A stretch of 64,000 nt of DNA. Source: VYFG01 sp965221795 (GTDB taxonomy: Bacteria > Pseudomonadota > Gammaproteobacteria > Arenicellales > Poriferihabitantaceae). The position numbers were made by a program, and so were the translations under genes. The notes under the pieces are model-generated. The model saw nothing but the letters and a program-made list of their open reading frames with translations, had not been told where the DNA came from and ran no database searches. Below, piece by piece: positions 35,001-42,415 of this stretch; position 1 is the stretch's first letter, and each line of letters opens with the position of its first letter. The stretch covers positions 558,001 to 622,000 of the forward strand of contig OZ244914.1 of NCBI GenBank assembly GCA_965221795.1, read 5' to 3'.

Positions 35001-35115
35001 CCTTGGAGGTACCTCCTTCATGACCTTCCGGATCTCGCAGAAGAACCAGTGCCTTTTCTGCCGGATCATGCAACCGGGCATGGAGCTTGGTTTGCCAGAA
35101 GAAATCCTGATCCAT
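32047..35115 (-). CDS. cmr2: Cas10/Cmr2, type III-B signature protein
   Basis: The ATG at 35115, eight bases after GGAG, gives 1022 residues. The N-terminus has a reduced HD motif (LHARLHDPAEKAL, His16-Asp17). The first Palm region shows ALLLFDGDHMGRILAGDD and the second VIYAGGDDVLAMLPVG, with GGDD at 758-761 intact, so cyclic oligoadenylate synthesis is predicted and would feed the CARF proteins in this locus. A cysteine-containing segment (GWRCSLTGETEWL) marks the zinc region. Near the C-terminus VGKLAVDGSSSWR occurs twice, from a 69-bp in-frame duplication. Confidence 0.95.
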   Translation of the reverse strand: MDQDFFWQTKLHARLHDPAEKALVLLRDPEGHEGGTSKALHRTLGFDRLPVREWLPPDNPGVLDTVLFRKGIPITMYDLVKRADRWAAAADRPQWPHEEVEARIRVAPWAQVRWFNDPELIHPLTGKSLDLSTLANTDLADLKRRSLEHFKALTVYGDDSKSEVDWQKTLLAFWRFGPELGEEHDHGKLGMLWSLLPADTRVPDHSIWDHLDLTSAFAGAFACDPNQQASLLSLSIGPVQSFIETARTISDLWAGSHLLSRLSWEAMRVVCERLGPDAVLFPRLRGLPQVDLWLRDQMKLPKELFARCQWTEKKTDSNPLFAAALPNRFVAVVPEAEANDLAHQIGETIRNWLQEKGKTVLHRLLKEAGFRQDPAMHCFRQMSEQLEGFPEVHWAAASFSLIHQDNDVPSAGLDTKKLAAAMQPFFSAEGKNPKAPGFLGSKAWEVLGKNVDLENNLAFFSPNPGVLYPALHEICERALSAAKSVRPFSQTEQAGWRCSLTGETEWLTTDPGQLGRSFRQQSDTLWSRVAEKRPAWVKKHEHLGALSAVKRLWPILFAEEVGEATGEEVGRFVVSTHTMSLAGNLEMLSNKMTEDPKIAGRLSTFIKDEDRAPALSPALAGLRDTDAARIPAVLDRLRQEDGGEDRLRKLEQQLQEILGYKPDTYYALLLFDGDHMGRILAGDDGYAITYRESFHSRVRVGFDRLAQKDSRVGDYGALKRAISPNRHFAISSSLNDFALHAVPEIVEREHCGRVIYAGGDDVLAMLPVGHLLSTMQRLCKVYRGEADDHQLIDWKSARSGQKIVCKDGFALLPRNSGRLMRMMGGATASCGAVIAHHQSPLGAVLRELRQAEKRAKNEGGRNAFTLRVLKRSGGALSLTGKWDKTVGVLEKIRDFLSHRSVSRRAVYNSLTWLRDLPDKADEKMVGDLLYYQLSRQTADKAVGGQYNLSELTHTVGKLAVDGSSSWRPGGQNEQITDVGKLAVDGSSSWRQWLEDFLSVAEFLAREVRAYDPIATSSSQGTK
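32147..32253 (-). repeat. 69-bp in-frame tandem duplication inside cas10
   Basis: A 38-base sequence starting CGCCATGATGAAGAACCATC occurs at 32147-32184 and again, identical, at 32216-32253, so the repeat period is 69 bp or 23 codons. It duplicates VGKLAVDGSSSWR in the Cas10 C-terminal region without breaking the frame. The perfect identity points to a recent event. Confidence 0.85.
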
Positions 35116-35120
35116 CGATC

Positions 35121-36068
35121 TCACTCCGACACGCGTTCTAGTTGTTCATCAAAAACCTTATGTATATCGCCCCATAAGTCTTGACGCGTCCGATGATGTT
35201 TCTCAGCGTTTGGCGTTGTGCAAGGCATGTGGAAAACAACTCCCCGCAACTGGTCCGAACTTCCCATTTCCTGACGAGCCTTGAATCGAATATTGTTTGG
35301 CATACGGCCCTCACCTCTAGAAGCCTTATGTTCTTTGCGGATGATCTCTTTTCGAATCCTGCCAAACTCCCCCATCATACCCTTCCAGTCCTCAAATGGC
35401 TCTTTCGTATTCCAGACCAAGGGGGCTGTTTTATCCTTACCGATGGCATGAGGCCATTGGCGCTCCAGAGCCCTTGAAAAAGGTTGGAATATCTCCTCCA
35501 GCAACGGATTGCATATCTCATTTTCTTCTAGCCGCAACTCCAGAGAACCCCATCCGTTTCGACTCCTTCCGCCTATCGTTCCATAATGATGGATCAAGGA
35601 AAGAGTCATACAAATATCGCTCAAAAAAGAGGTCGGGGTGGCGATAACAAGAGCATTCGACTCATTGGGACCGATCGCTTTTCGCTCTGTTCCGTTTGCA
35701 ATCCTCTGCAACCCATAACCTGCATAGAGCAGATAGTTTGGTTGTCTGTTCCCTTGTGACCAAACAGGGGGAAAGCGACCATCATCCCAATTATCTAACC
35801 GCATTCTGATTTCGCTCTTTTTAGCTCCTTCGTTGTCGGCACAGCCAAAAATCTGCCCTTCCCGCTTGCGCATTTCCGGGATGATCTGATCATCCCGTAA
35901 GGAGCTTGCATTTTGTGCAAACCAGACCACTCTCCACCATTGTCGCATCAAGGCCTTGAAGGGAGGCGTGCGCCACTGTCCACGCTGACTGGAATTTCCC
36001 AGAAAAGCCGGCGTTAGAAACTTGATCTCATACCGGAGTACTTCCATTCGTTTACTACCATCAGTCAT
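35121..36068 (-). CDS. cmr1: Type III-B RAMP protein Cmr1
   Basis: A 315-residue Cmr1: YEIKFLTPAFLGNSSQRG, then TPPFKALMRQWWRVVWFAQN, which is the Cmr1 opening, and HHYGTIGGRSRNGWGSLELR, the glycine-rich RAMP loop. GSSDQLRGVVFHMPC lies at the C-terminal side. Cmr1 sits at the 3' end of the Cmr complex with Cmr6. ATG 36068 has GGAG ten bases upstream and follows the NE0113-family stop directly. Confidence 0.92.
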   Translation of the reverse strand: MTDGSKRMEVLRYEIKFLTPAFLGNSSQRGQWRTPPFKALMRQWWRVVWFAQNASSLRDDQIIPEMRKREGQIFGCADNEGAKKSEIRMRLDNWDDGRFPPVWSQGNRQPNYLLYAGYGLQRIANGTERKAIGPNESNALVIATPTSFLSDICMTLSLIHHYGTIGGRSRNGWGSLELRLEENEICNPLLEEIFQPFSRALERQWPHAIGKDKTAPLVWNTKEPFEDWKGMMGEFGRIRKEIIRKEHKASRGEGRMPNNIRFKARQEMGSSDQLRGVVFHMPCTTPNAEKHHRTRQDLWGDIHKVFDEQLERVSE

Positions 36069-36069
36069 A

Positions 36070-37239
36070 CTAAACCCTCTCCGGTACTCTCATATTTGGT
36101 TCCATAATGCATATCGCCTCCGGGGGAAGACACAATCCGAAACGAGTATACTTGGTTCCATCAATCTTCTCCATGGGCTGAATCAGATAAGGTGAGGCAC
36201 GCCTGCGGCCCAAATGTCGCTCCAGATGCTTCTTAATATGTGCCTTGAGAGGATTGAAATTTTCGGCTGTCAGCCCATAGGTATAGGCCTGTTCCGCTCG
36301 CTCATAAGTGCCGGATTTGTGGTGTACGATCCGTGCACGGTAGCCAAGGAACTCCTGTTTCATCCGATCATCGGTCCAATGCACTCCGGGTCGAGAAAGC
36401 CTTGCTCGGTCCGCAAGCATCCAATAGAACGCAAACTGTGCGGGTGACATCGCAAAGCACTCCCCGCCGGCTCGCACCTTGCGTGTGGATGGCTCAAGCA
36501 CCAAGACCACAGGCGGAAGTATTCCCTGAGCTTCCTCAACTGCACTGGAAAAACTGACTTTTCCTTCCATCAAATGAGTGTTCAGTCCGCCACGCATACG
36601 TACAAACGGAATATCGGCCAGAGTGACCGTAGCATCATAAGCATCAAGAGGCTGGCGGTCCAGTGTTTGCGTATGAATGACGCGACTTTTAGGGGATGGG
36701 TAATAGAATTCCTGGTTGGACTCATAGGGCGCACTTACCAGTACATGGGATAGTCGGTCCTGCTCACGACCATACAGGGAAAGGGCATAGCCGAGATAGA
36801 ATCCCATCGTTTTGCGACCGCCAGCAATCGAAACATGAATCGCACAATTTGGGTCCCGGGTAATATCCCTCACAATCTCAGTAATGGTATTGGCAGCACT
36901 GGTATTGTCTTCCAGATTCCGGATATCACAAAGTGGGCGACCATTCGCGTCTTCTAACACATGGATGGACTCTGCCCCAAAAGTAATTTCCGGCAGTTGA
37001 TAATCGACGCACAACCGATGAAACCAGCCACTATCCGGGTGCAACAGCGACAGTATCGCCCGCCTTTTCCCTTCAAATGTGGTAATCAGCCGAACTTCGG
37101 TGGGTATGAACCGAGGATGCGAACGAACTGAAAGCGCATACAGGGTTTCTGTAACCACTTGGGGCGCGAGACCCGTGACCGCAACGAAAATACGACGAGG
37201 ATAATCCTGTGGCTGCTTTATTTCAGCGATTTTCTCCAA
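36070..37239 (-). CDS. NE0113-family CARF protein, putative ring nuclease or regulator
   Basis: The 389-residue protein matches the TIGR02584/NE0113 family: RRIFVAVTGLAPQVVTETLY at the start and AIHVSIAGGRKTMGFYLGYA, then LSHVLVSAPYESN. These form a CARF domain. The C-terminal half (PAQFAFYWMLADRARLSRPG and beyond) is basic and helical and may include a winged helix. Relatives are annotated as ring nucleases that degrade cyclic oligoadenylate or as cOA-responsive regulators. It is the first gene of the Cmr run, and a perfect 16-bp palindrome lies 31 bases before its start, which would suit self-regulation (inference). Confidence 0.8.
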   Translation of the reverse strand: MEKIAEIKQPQDYPRRIFVAVTGLAPQVVTETLYALSVRSHPRFIPTEVRLITTFEGKRRAILSLLHPDSGWFHRLCVDYQLPEITFGAESIHVLEDANGRPLCDIRNLEDNTSAANTITEIVRDITRDPNCAIHVSIAGGRKTMGFYLGYALSLYGREQDRLSHVLVSAPYESNQEFYYPSPKSRVIHTQTLDRQPLDAYDATVTLADIPFVRMRGGLNTHLMEGKVSFSSAVEEAQGILPPVVLVLEPSTRKVRAGGECFAMSPAQFAFYWMLADRARLSRPGVHWTDDRMKQEFLGYRARIVHHKSGTYERAEQAYTYGLTAENFNPLKAHIKKHLERHLGRRRASPYLIQPMEKIDGTKYTRFGLCLPPEAICIMEPNMRVPERV

Positions 37240-37269
37240 CGGGAATGCTCAAGGTCAAACCAATCATAT

Positions 37270-37285
37270 GAAGTATGCATACTTC
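37270..37285. promoter_or_regulatory. 16-bp palindrome before the Cmr operon, candidate operator
   Basis: GAAGTATGCATACTTC is a perfect palindrome centred 38 bases upstream of the NE0113-family start, in the only sizeable gap of the Cmr operon (cas6 to NE0113). An ATGAAGTATG half-site recurs at 26261-26270 in the gap before cas2. A dimeric regulator is implied but not identified. Confidence 0.45.
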
Positions 37286-37363
37286 CAAGAGAAATGCTGA
37301 CTTGGCAAGGTTGCAAAAACAACATTCTCCCCGAATCATGCTATCCAGAAGAAGCAATCTGGC

Positions 37364-38497
37364 TCATAGCTTGAGAGGAACAGGCCAATGTGAAGCATTT
37401 GGATGCGCTCCAATTTCTCCCTTCGTATTTTCCGCAGGCCATTCCACCACATAACGTCCGAGTCCCATTGAACAATTGCGCCCAGCATGTGCCCATTGAC
37501 CCAACCAAAGATATGGCCATAACAAACACAAGGCAGCACCTTCTAAACTGAACCAACCGATCAAGCCTCCCATTTGCATCTTGCGTTTTTGTCTGGAGGA
37601 GTATCGGGTCCATTCCTTCCACTGCAGGTTGCAATCTGAAACTGACAACGACTCTGCTTGTTTGAGCAAAGTCGCAAAATCGGTTTCCAAGGGAGTCTCG
37701 CCGAAAAAATGAGTTAACATGGAAATCCGGCGCACCAGCACACTGGCAAATCTGCGACTGGAGAAATTGCTTTCATTAACGAGGCGATTATCCTGACGGA
37801 TTCGGAGTGGCGTGATCAGTCGAATGTGGGCTTTCGGTGGACAGGCAGGAATCGACCACTGCATGGCCTGTACCACAGAAAGTGATTGACCCGGTCTATA
37901 TACCGTCACCCACTTGCCACCATGGCCCTCACTGGTGCATTGTTCCACCCCATTACCCGAATCTTGTAGAGGCGAGAACCCGGCAATAGAGACATCTTTC
38001 AAGATACGATCACACATCGACCATACCTCAGCCTGCACATCGCAAAGAGAAAATTCGGCACGTCTGGAAGTCAGGCCCCGGTGCCCAGCTTGTTCAAGTG
38101 CATGCACCACATAAGGCAACTGTCTATTGGCCTGTCCGAACAGAATTACTCCAAGGGCCAAGGCTTCTTTCTTGCCGTCAAATTGACTATCGGAAGGCTC
38201 CAGGACAAACGGCCCAGGTGTGCGTGGATACCGAGTCATTTTCTTCGCATCAGGCGGCGTACGACTTTCGAATAACCAGGGATACACACACGAGCCAAGG
38301 AGCATACAAGAATCGCAGGATGGTAGTTTTGTCACACATACAGCCTTACGAAGTGTATGGCCAAAAACTCCTCGCCACGCCGAACCCAAATACCCCATTT
38401 CCATATCTGACTGGCGATATTCCGGTTTGCTCCCAGCGAACCGAAACCGATAACGCACCAAGGGCAGTGAGGGCTCTACAACAGAAACATGTGGCAT
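37364..38497 (-). CDS. cas6: CRISPR pre-crRNA endoribonuclease Cas6
   Basis: A 377-residue protein of the larger Cas6 type (PF10040-like). The N-terminus has MEMGYLGSAWRGVFGHTLRK followed by four cysteines (Cys54, Cys61, Cys64, Cys70), a likely zinc site seen in this subfamily. The glycine-rich RAMP loop WAHAGRNCSMGLGRYVVEW is near the C-terminus. It should cut the array transcript to leave the ATTAAGAC 5' handle. It is the first cas gene of the locus, read leftward, and about 125 bases separate it from the next. A GTG at 38500 is an alternative start. Confidence 0.88.
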   Translation of the reverse strand: MPHVSVVEPSLPLVRYRFRFAGSKPEYRQSDMEMGYLGSAWRGVFGHTLRKAVCVTKLPSCDSCMLLGSCVYPWLFESRTPPDAKKMTRYPRTPGPFVLEPSDSQFDGKKEALALGVILFGQANRQLPYVVHALEQAGHRGLTSRRAEFSLCDVQAEVWSMCDRILKDVSIAGFSPLQDSGNGVEQCTSEGHGGKWVTVYRPGQSLSVVQAMQWSIPACPPKAHIRLITPLRIRQDNRLVNESNFSSRRFASVLVRRISMLTHFFGETPLETDFATLLKQAESLSVSDCNLQWKEWTRYSSRQKRKMQMGGLIGWFSLEGAALCLLWPYLWLGQWAHAGRNCSMGLGRYVVEWPAENTKGEIGAHPNASHWPVPLKL

Positions 38498-39205
38498 CAC
38501 GAGATTAGAGATGGATTAAGGGTAATAATCAACGAAGGGACATATAGTCGTCCAAATCCGAAAAGGAATTATATATCGCGTGTTATTGCCAAGGAAAATT
38601 CGTATCATTCCTCTGATCGCTGTGCAGGACAGTCAAAAAGACTTTCCAGATGCACTCGGGCCCGTCTGGTGAAGGAATTCGTCCGCAGCCGACTTTCCTC
38701 TCGGGCGTGCGGAATCCCTACAGCAGGAGCGGAAGAGGCTGATACGTTTTTGTGATGAATCGATGGTGAATGGGATCCGATTTAGAGCCCAAGGCACACC
38801 GCAGGCAAATCTCCTGTGTACGGTATTACCACTAAATTTTTTGTTCTGGCCTCCGCGAAATCCGCATGGGTGTTATTATCGCCCCCAGAAGAGAAATATA
38901 ATGGAGCCCCAAGCAGCACCTCATGAGGCCAAAGAGTGGGCGATCAGGATAGCAAGCGGTATTTCAGGATAGTCTCATCAGGCCAATAACGCCTGCGAAG
39001 AACGATGGGACCTTCCGCCGTCAGGTTCCAAAGGTGACATATCCTACCATTTGGACAATGCCGAGGGTGAGAACCTGCAGCTACCAGAGAAATCTCATGG
39101 GGGGATCGATTGAACGGGACGCCGGCATGGTATGGAGTGGCTTCTTCATGAATTTCCTGATAGCGCAGACCGTCCGGCACGGCCTGACCATCAACAAGCC
39201 AGCAC
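38498..39205. other. Boundary between rplQ and the cas locus
   Basis: About 700 bases without a convincing gene. The left part is AT-rich and should hold the cas6 promoter. The right part should hold the end of the alpha operon, but I see no strong terminator; GGAACCT...AGGTCC on the minus strand near 39010-39032 is a weak hairpin without a T run. A TTG-initiated 93-codon minus frame runs through the end of rplQ here but has no family resemblance. Confidence 0.45.
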
Positions 39206-39592
39206 CTATTCGTCGTCTGGATCAATCAGATAGGTCTCCCGACCCACCAACTGAACAAAGGCCATCGGGGCATTGTCCCCGGGGCGGAATCCGCATTTCA
39301 GGATACGCAGATACCCTCCCGGGCGCGACTGAAAATGAGGACCCAGTTCATCAAAGAGCTTACCCACCACTTCACGATTGCGTAGGCGGGCAAAGGCCAG
39401 ACGCCGATTAGCCACACTGGGCTTCTTGGCCAGCGTAATCAACGGTTCCGCATGACGCCGCAACTCCTTGGCCTTGGGCACGGTCGTCTTGATCTGCTCG
39501 TGGAGGAAGAGCGAGTTGGTCATGTTCGCCAGCATAGCCTTGCGATGCGACGAGGTTCGATTGAGCTTTCGCCCGGAAATTCTGTGTCTCAT
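39206..39592 (-). CDS. rplQ: 50S ribosomal protein L17
   Basis: 128 residues, MRHRISGRKLNRTSSHRKAM at the N-terminus and ending YLIDPDDE. L17 binds near the peptide exit tunnel. It is the last gene of the alpha operon; its ATG overlaps the rpoA stop (ATGA). SVANRRLAFARLRN is the family core. Confidence 0.97.
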   Translation of the reverse strand: MRHRISGRKLNRTSSHRKAMLANMTNSLFLHEQIKTTVPKAKELRRHAEPLITLAKKPSVANRRLAFARLRNREVVGKLFDELGPHFQSRPGGYLRILKCGFRPGDNAPMAFVQLVGRETYLIDPDDE

Positions 39593-40614
39593 GAAAACCC
39601 ACCAAAAGAAGAAAATCCACTGTGACTGAACTCCTTGGCCAACGAAGAAGGAGGCCAGTTTTCCAGTTTCTGCCCAAGCGTCAACCCACGCTGGGCCAGT
39701 ACATCCTTGATCTCGGTCAAGGATTTCTTACCCAGATTCGGTGTCTTGAGCAGTTCCGTTTCCGTGTTCTGGACCAAATCCCCGATATAGTAGATGTTTT
39801 CCGCTTTCAGGCAGTTGGCGGAACGTACCGTCAACTCCAGATCGTCCACCGGGCGCAGCAGTACCGGATCAATCTCGGGTTCCTCTTCCACCCTGGACTG
39901 GGACATCGACTCTTCCAGATTGACAAAGACCGCAATCTGATCATGCAGAATAGTGGCCGCACGGCGGACCGCAAACTCCGGGTCGATCGAGCCATTGGTT
40001 TCGATCTTCAGGATCAGTCGGTCAAGGTCCGTACGCTGCTCCACCCGGGCATCTTCGACCGAGTAGGAAATCTGGGTGATCGGGCTGTAGGAGGCATCCA
40101 GGTGAATAACTCCCACGGCACGGGATTCGTCACTGAAATGCTGACGGCTTTCGGCCGTTTCATACCCACGGCCACGACGTACGGTAAATTCCATGTCCAG
40201 CACACCATCCGGTGCCAGCGTGGCAATATGATGGTTTTCGTCAACCAGTTCGACATTATCAACCAACTGAATGTCAGCCGCCGTCACCTTGCCGGGGCCT
40301 TTTTTCTTCAGGGACAGGGTCGCTTCGTTCCGGGTATGCATGATCACCGGCAGGGTCTTCATGTTCATCAGTATCTCGATGACATCTTCCTGGACTCCTT
40401 CCAACGTGGAATACTCATGCAACACATCCCCAATCCGGACCTCAGTGACCGCACAACCCGGCATGGAGGACAGCATGATACGCCGTAGGGCATTTCCCAG
40501 GGTATGGCCAAATCCACGTTCCAACGGTTCAATGGTGATCTGGGAGGTTCGGTCATCAATTTGCTTGGGTTCTACACGGCGCGGCCTCAAAAACTCAATG
40601 GTGGGATCCTGCAT
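39589..40614 (-). CDS. rpoA: RNA polymerase alpha subunit
   Basis: The ATG at 40614, with GAGG seven bases upstream, gives 341 residues (E. coli 329). The N-terminal assembly domain includes GFGHTLGNALRRIMLSSMPG, which contacts beta and beta-prime. The C-terminal domain, DLELTVRSANCLKAENI and NLGKKSLTEIKDVLAQRGL, binds UP elements and activators. Coupled to rplQ by overlap. Confidence 0.97.
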   Translation of the reverse strand: MQDPTIEFLRPRRVEPKQIDDRTSQITIEPLERGFGHTLGNALRRIMLSSMPGCAVTEVRIGDVLHEYSTLEGVQEDVIEILMNMKTLPVIMHTRNEATLSLKKKGPGKVTAADIQLVDNVELVDENHHIATLAPDGVLDMEFTVRRGRGYETAESRQHFSDESRAVGVIHLDASYSPITQISYSVEDARVEQRTDLDRLILKIETNGSIDPEFAVRRAATILHDQIAVFVNLEESMSQSRVEEEPEIDPVLLRPVDDLELTVRSANCLKAENIYYIGDLVQNTETELLKTPNLGKKSLTEIKDVLAQRGLTLGQKLENWPPSSLAKEFSHSGFSSFGGFS

Positions 40615-40745
40615 TTGTAAGCCTCGAAAAACAAAGTTAATTCCAGCAGAAAGCCCCGGCATGGTAGGCTGGGACTCACCGGTTCAATCTCCAGTTCCGT
40701 ACTTTGCCACCACGGCAGGTGTACAGATATGACCCGGGTATTTCC

Positions 40746-41369
40746 TTACTTGGAATAAAGCGCTACCACCAGCGCTTCATTGATATCCGGCGGCAAATCT
40801 GCCCGTTCCGGCAAAGACTTGAACTCCCCCTTGACTCCCTTGATATCGACATGGACCCAGGACACAAAGCCAATCTGCTCGGCAATTTCAAGTGCCGAGG
40901 CAATGCGCAATTGTTTCTTGCTCTTCGGAATAATTTCAATGGCATCGCCGGGCTTGACCTGGTAGGACGGGACATTCACCTTACGACCATTGACCATCAC
41001 GGATTTGTGGCTCACCAACTGCCGGCATTCGGCTCGAGTGACCCCGAAGCCCATCCGATAAACCACATTGTCAAGGCGACTTTCCAGCAACTGCAACAGG
41101 TTCAATCCGGTAGAACCGGTCAAACGCGCTGCTTCCCGGTAATAGGCACGAAACTGTTTTTCCTGCACACCATATATGCGACGAAGTTTCTGCTTTTCCC
41201 GTAACTGGGTGCCATAAACCGTCATGCGGGTACGCCGCATGCCGGATTTGATCCCTGGAGGACGGTCAAATTTACACTTCGAATCGATGGTGCGAACCGG
41301 GCTTTTCAAAAACAGGTCGGTGCCCTCACGTCGCGCCAGCTTGCAGGTTGGACCAAGATATCTTGCCAT
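40746..41369 (-). CDS. rpsD: 30S ribosomal protein S4
   Basis: 207 residues beginning ARYLGPTCKLARREGTDLFL, with the S4 RNA-binding domain RLDNVVYRMGFGVTRAECRQ. It is a primary 16S rRNA binder and, in enterobacteria, the translational repressor of the alpha operon; here it lies between rpsK and rpoA as usual. No zinc-type cysteine cluster is present (Cys9 only in the N-terminus). Confidence 0.97.
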   Translation of the reverse strand: MARYLGPTCKLARREGTDLFLKSPVRTIDSKCKFDRPPGIKSGMRRTRMTVYGTQLREKQKLRRIYGVQEKQFRAYYREAARLTGSTGLNLLQLLESRLDNVVYRMGFGVTRAECRQLVSHKSVMVNGRKVNVPSYQVKPGDAIEIIPKSKKQLRIASALEIAEQIGFVSWVHVDIKGVKGEFKSLPERADLPPDINEALVVALYSK

Positions 41370-41408
41370 CTTCTTCTCTGAAATCTCTGCGTGTTGGGTC
41401 AGGCCGGA

Positions 41409-41807
41409 TTACACACGGCGGCGCTTCGGTGGCCGGCAACCATTGTGTGGAATCGGTGTGATATCGGAAATGGAATGGATTTCCAGGCCAAGTGCATTCA
41501 ACGCTCTCACCGCCGACTCCCGTCCAGGGCCGGGGCCTTTCACCTTGACTTCCAGTTGCTTGACCCCCATGTCGAGGGCTTTTCGGCCACAGGTCTCTGC
41601 TGCAGTTTGAGCCGCAAACGGAGTACTCTTGCGGGCACCCTTGAATCCTACATGCCCGGCCGAGGTCCAGCACAGGGTGTCGCCGTGCCGATCCGTGATC
41701 GTCACGATGGTGTTGTTGAACGTAGCATGTACATGCGCAATGCCTTCCGAAACATTCTTCCGGACTTTGGCTTTCGCCCGGGTACTCTTTCTGATGCCCT
41801 TGGCCAT
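41409..41807 (-). CDS. rpsK: 30S ribosomal protein S11
   Basis: 132 residues starting MAKGIRKSTRAKAKVRKNVS, with HVHATFNNTIVTITDRHGDT and VKVKGPGPGRESAVRALNAL, the platform protein contacting mRNA. The ATG at 41807 is preferred over a start two codons upstream because the family begins MAK. It follows rpsM by 12 bases. Confidence 0.97.
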   Translation of the reverse strand: MAKGIRKSTRAKAKVRKNVSEGIAHVHATFNNTIVTITDRHGDTLCWTSAGHVGFKGARKSTPFAAQTAAETCGRKALDMGVKQLEVKVKGPGPGRESAVRALNALGLEIHSISDITPIPHNGCRPPKRRRV

Positions 41808-41819
41808 AATCACAATGGG

Positions 41820-42176
41820 TTATTTCTTGACAAGTCGACGAGGTCCCTTGCGCGTACGCGCATTGGTCTTGGTCCGTTGCCCATGCACCGGCAAACCACG
41901 GCGGTGACGGAGGCCGCGATAGCAGCCCAGATCCATCAGGCGCTTGATATTCATCGAGACTTCCCGGCGCAAATCCCCTTCCACTTCGAATTCCGCCACC
42001 TCTGCACGCAGCTTTTCTGCCTGCTCCTCACTCAGGTGCTGGACTTGGGTAGTACCGGGAATGCCGGCACGGTGACAGATCTTTCGTGCAGTCGGCAGGC
42101 CAATACCATAGATTGCGGTCAGGCCGATCTCGATATGCTTGTGGTTCGGCAAGTTGATTCCAGCGATTCGTGCCAC
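41820..42176 (-). CDS. rpsM: 30S ribosomal protein S13
   Basis: 118 residues, ARIAGINLPNHKHIEIGLTA to a basic tail RTKTNARTRKGPRRLVKK that reaches the tRNA sites. First gene of the alpha group after rpmJ, with about 90 bases between them. Confidence 0.97.
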   Translation of the reverse strand: MARIAGINLPNHKHIEIGLTAIYGIGLPTARKICHRAGIPGTTQVQHLSEEQAEKLRAEVAEFEVEGDLRREVSMNIKRLMDLGCYRGLRHRRGLPVHGQRTKTNARTRKGPRRLVKK

Positions 42177-42267
42177 GTTATATTCTCAAAATTCAATTAA
42201 AATCATAAGGTTAGGGACAGAAAACGGCGTAATATTCTACCAAAAACCTCAACCATTCACAATACGT

Positions 42268-42381
42268 TCAACCCTGACGCTGCTTGTGCCGGGGGTCGGT
42301 ACAAATCACCCGGACTGAGCGATTGCGACGGATCACTTTGCAGTTTCGGCAAATTTTCTTGACCGATGCGCGTACTTTCAT
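42268..42381 (-). CDS. rpmJ: 50S ribosomal protein L36
   Basis: Thirty-seven codons read MKVRASVKKICRNCKVIRRN and end RHKQRQG. The zinc ribbon is complete (Cys11, Cys14, Cys27, His32), so this is the zinc-binding form of L36. It lies between secY (34 bases) and rpsM, the usual end of the spc operon. Confidence 0.96.
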   Translation of the reverse strand: MKVRASVKKICRNCKVIRRNRSVRVICTDPRHKQRQG

Positions 42382-42415
42382 GAGATTTCTCCAAATCACG
42401 GGGTAAGAAAAGGTC

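Noticed and set aside
38944..39225. A 93-codon minus frame starting inside the end of rplQ
   Set aside because: It needs a TTG start within rplQ, has no ribosome site and resembles no known family.
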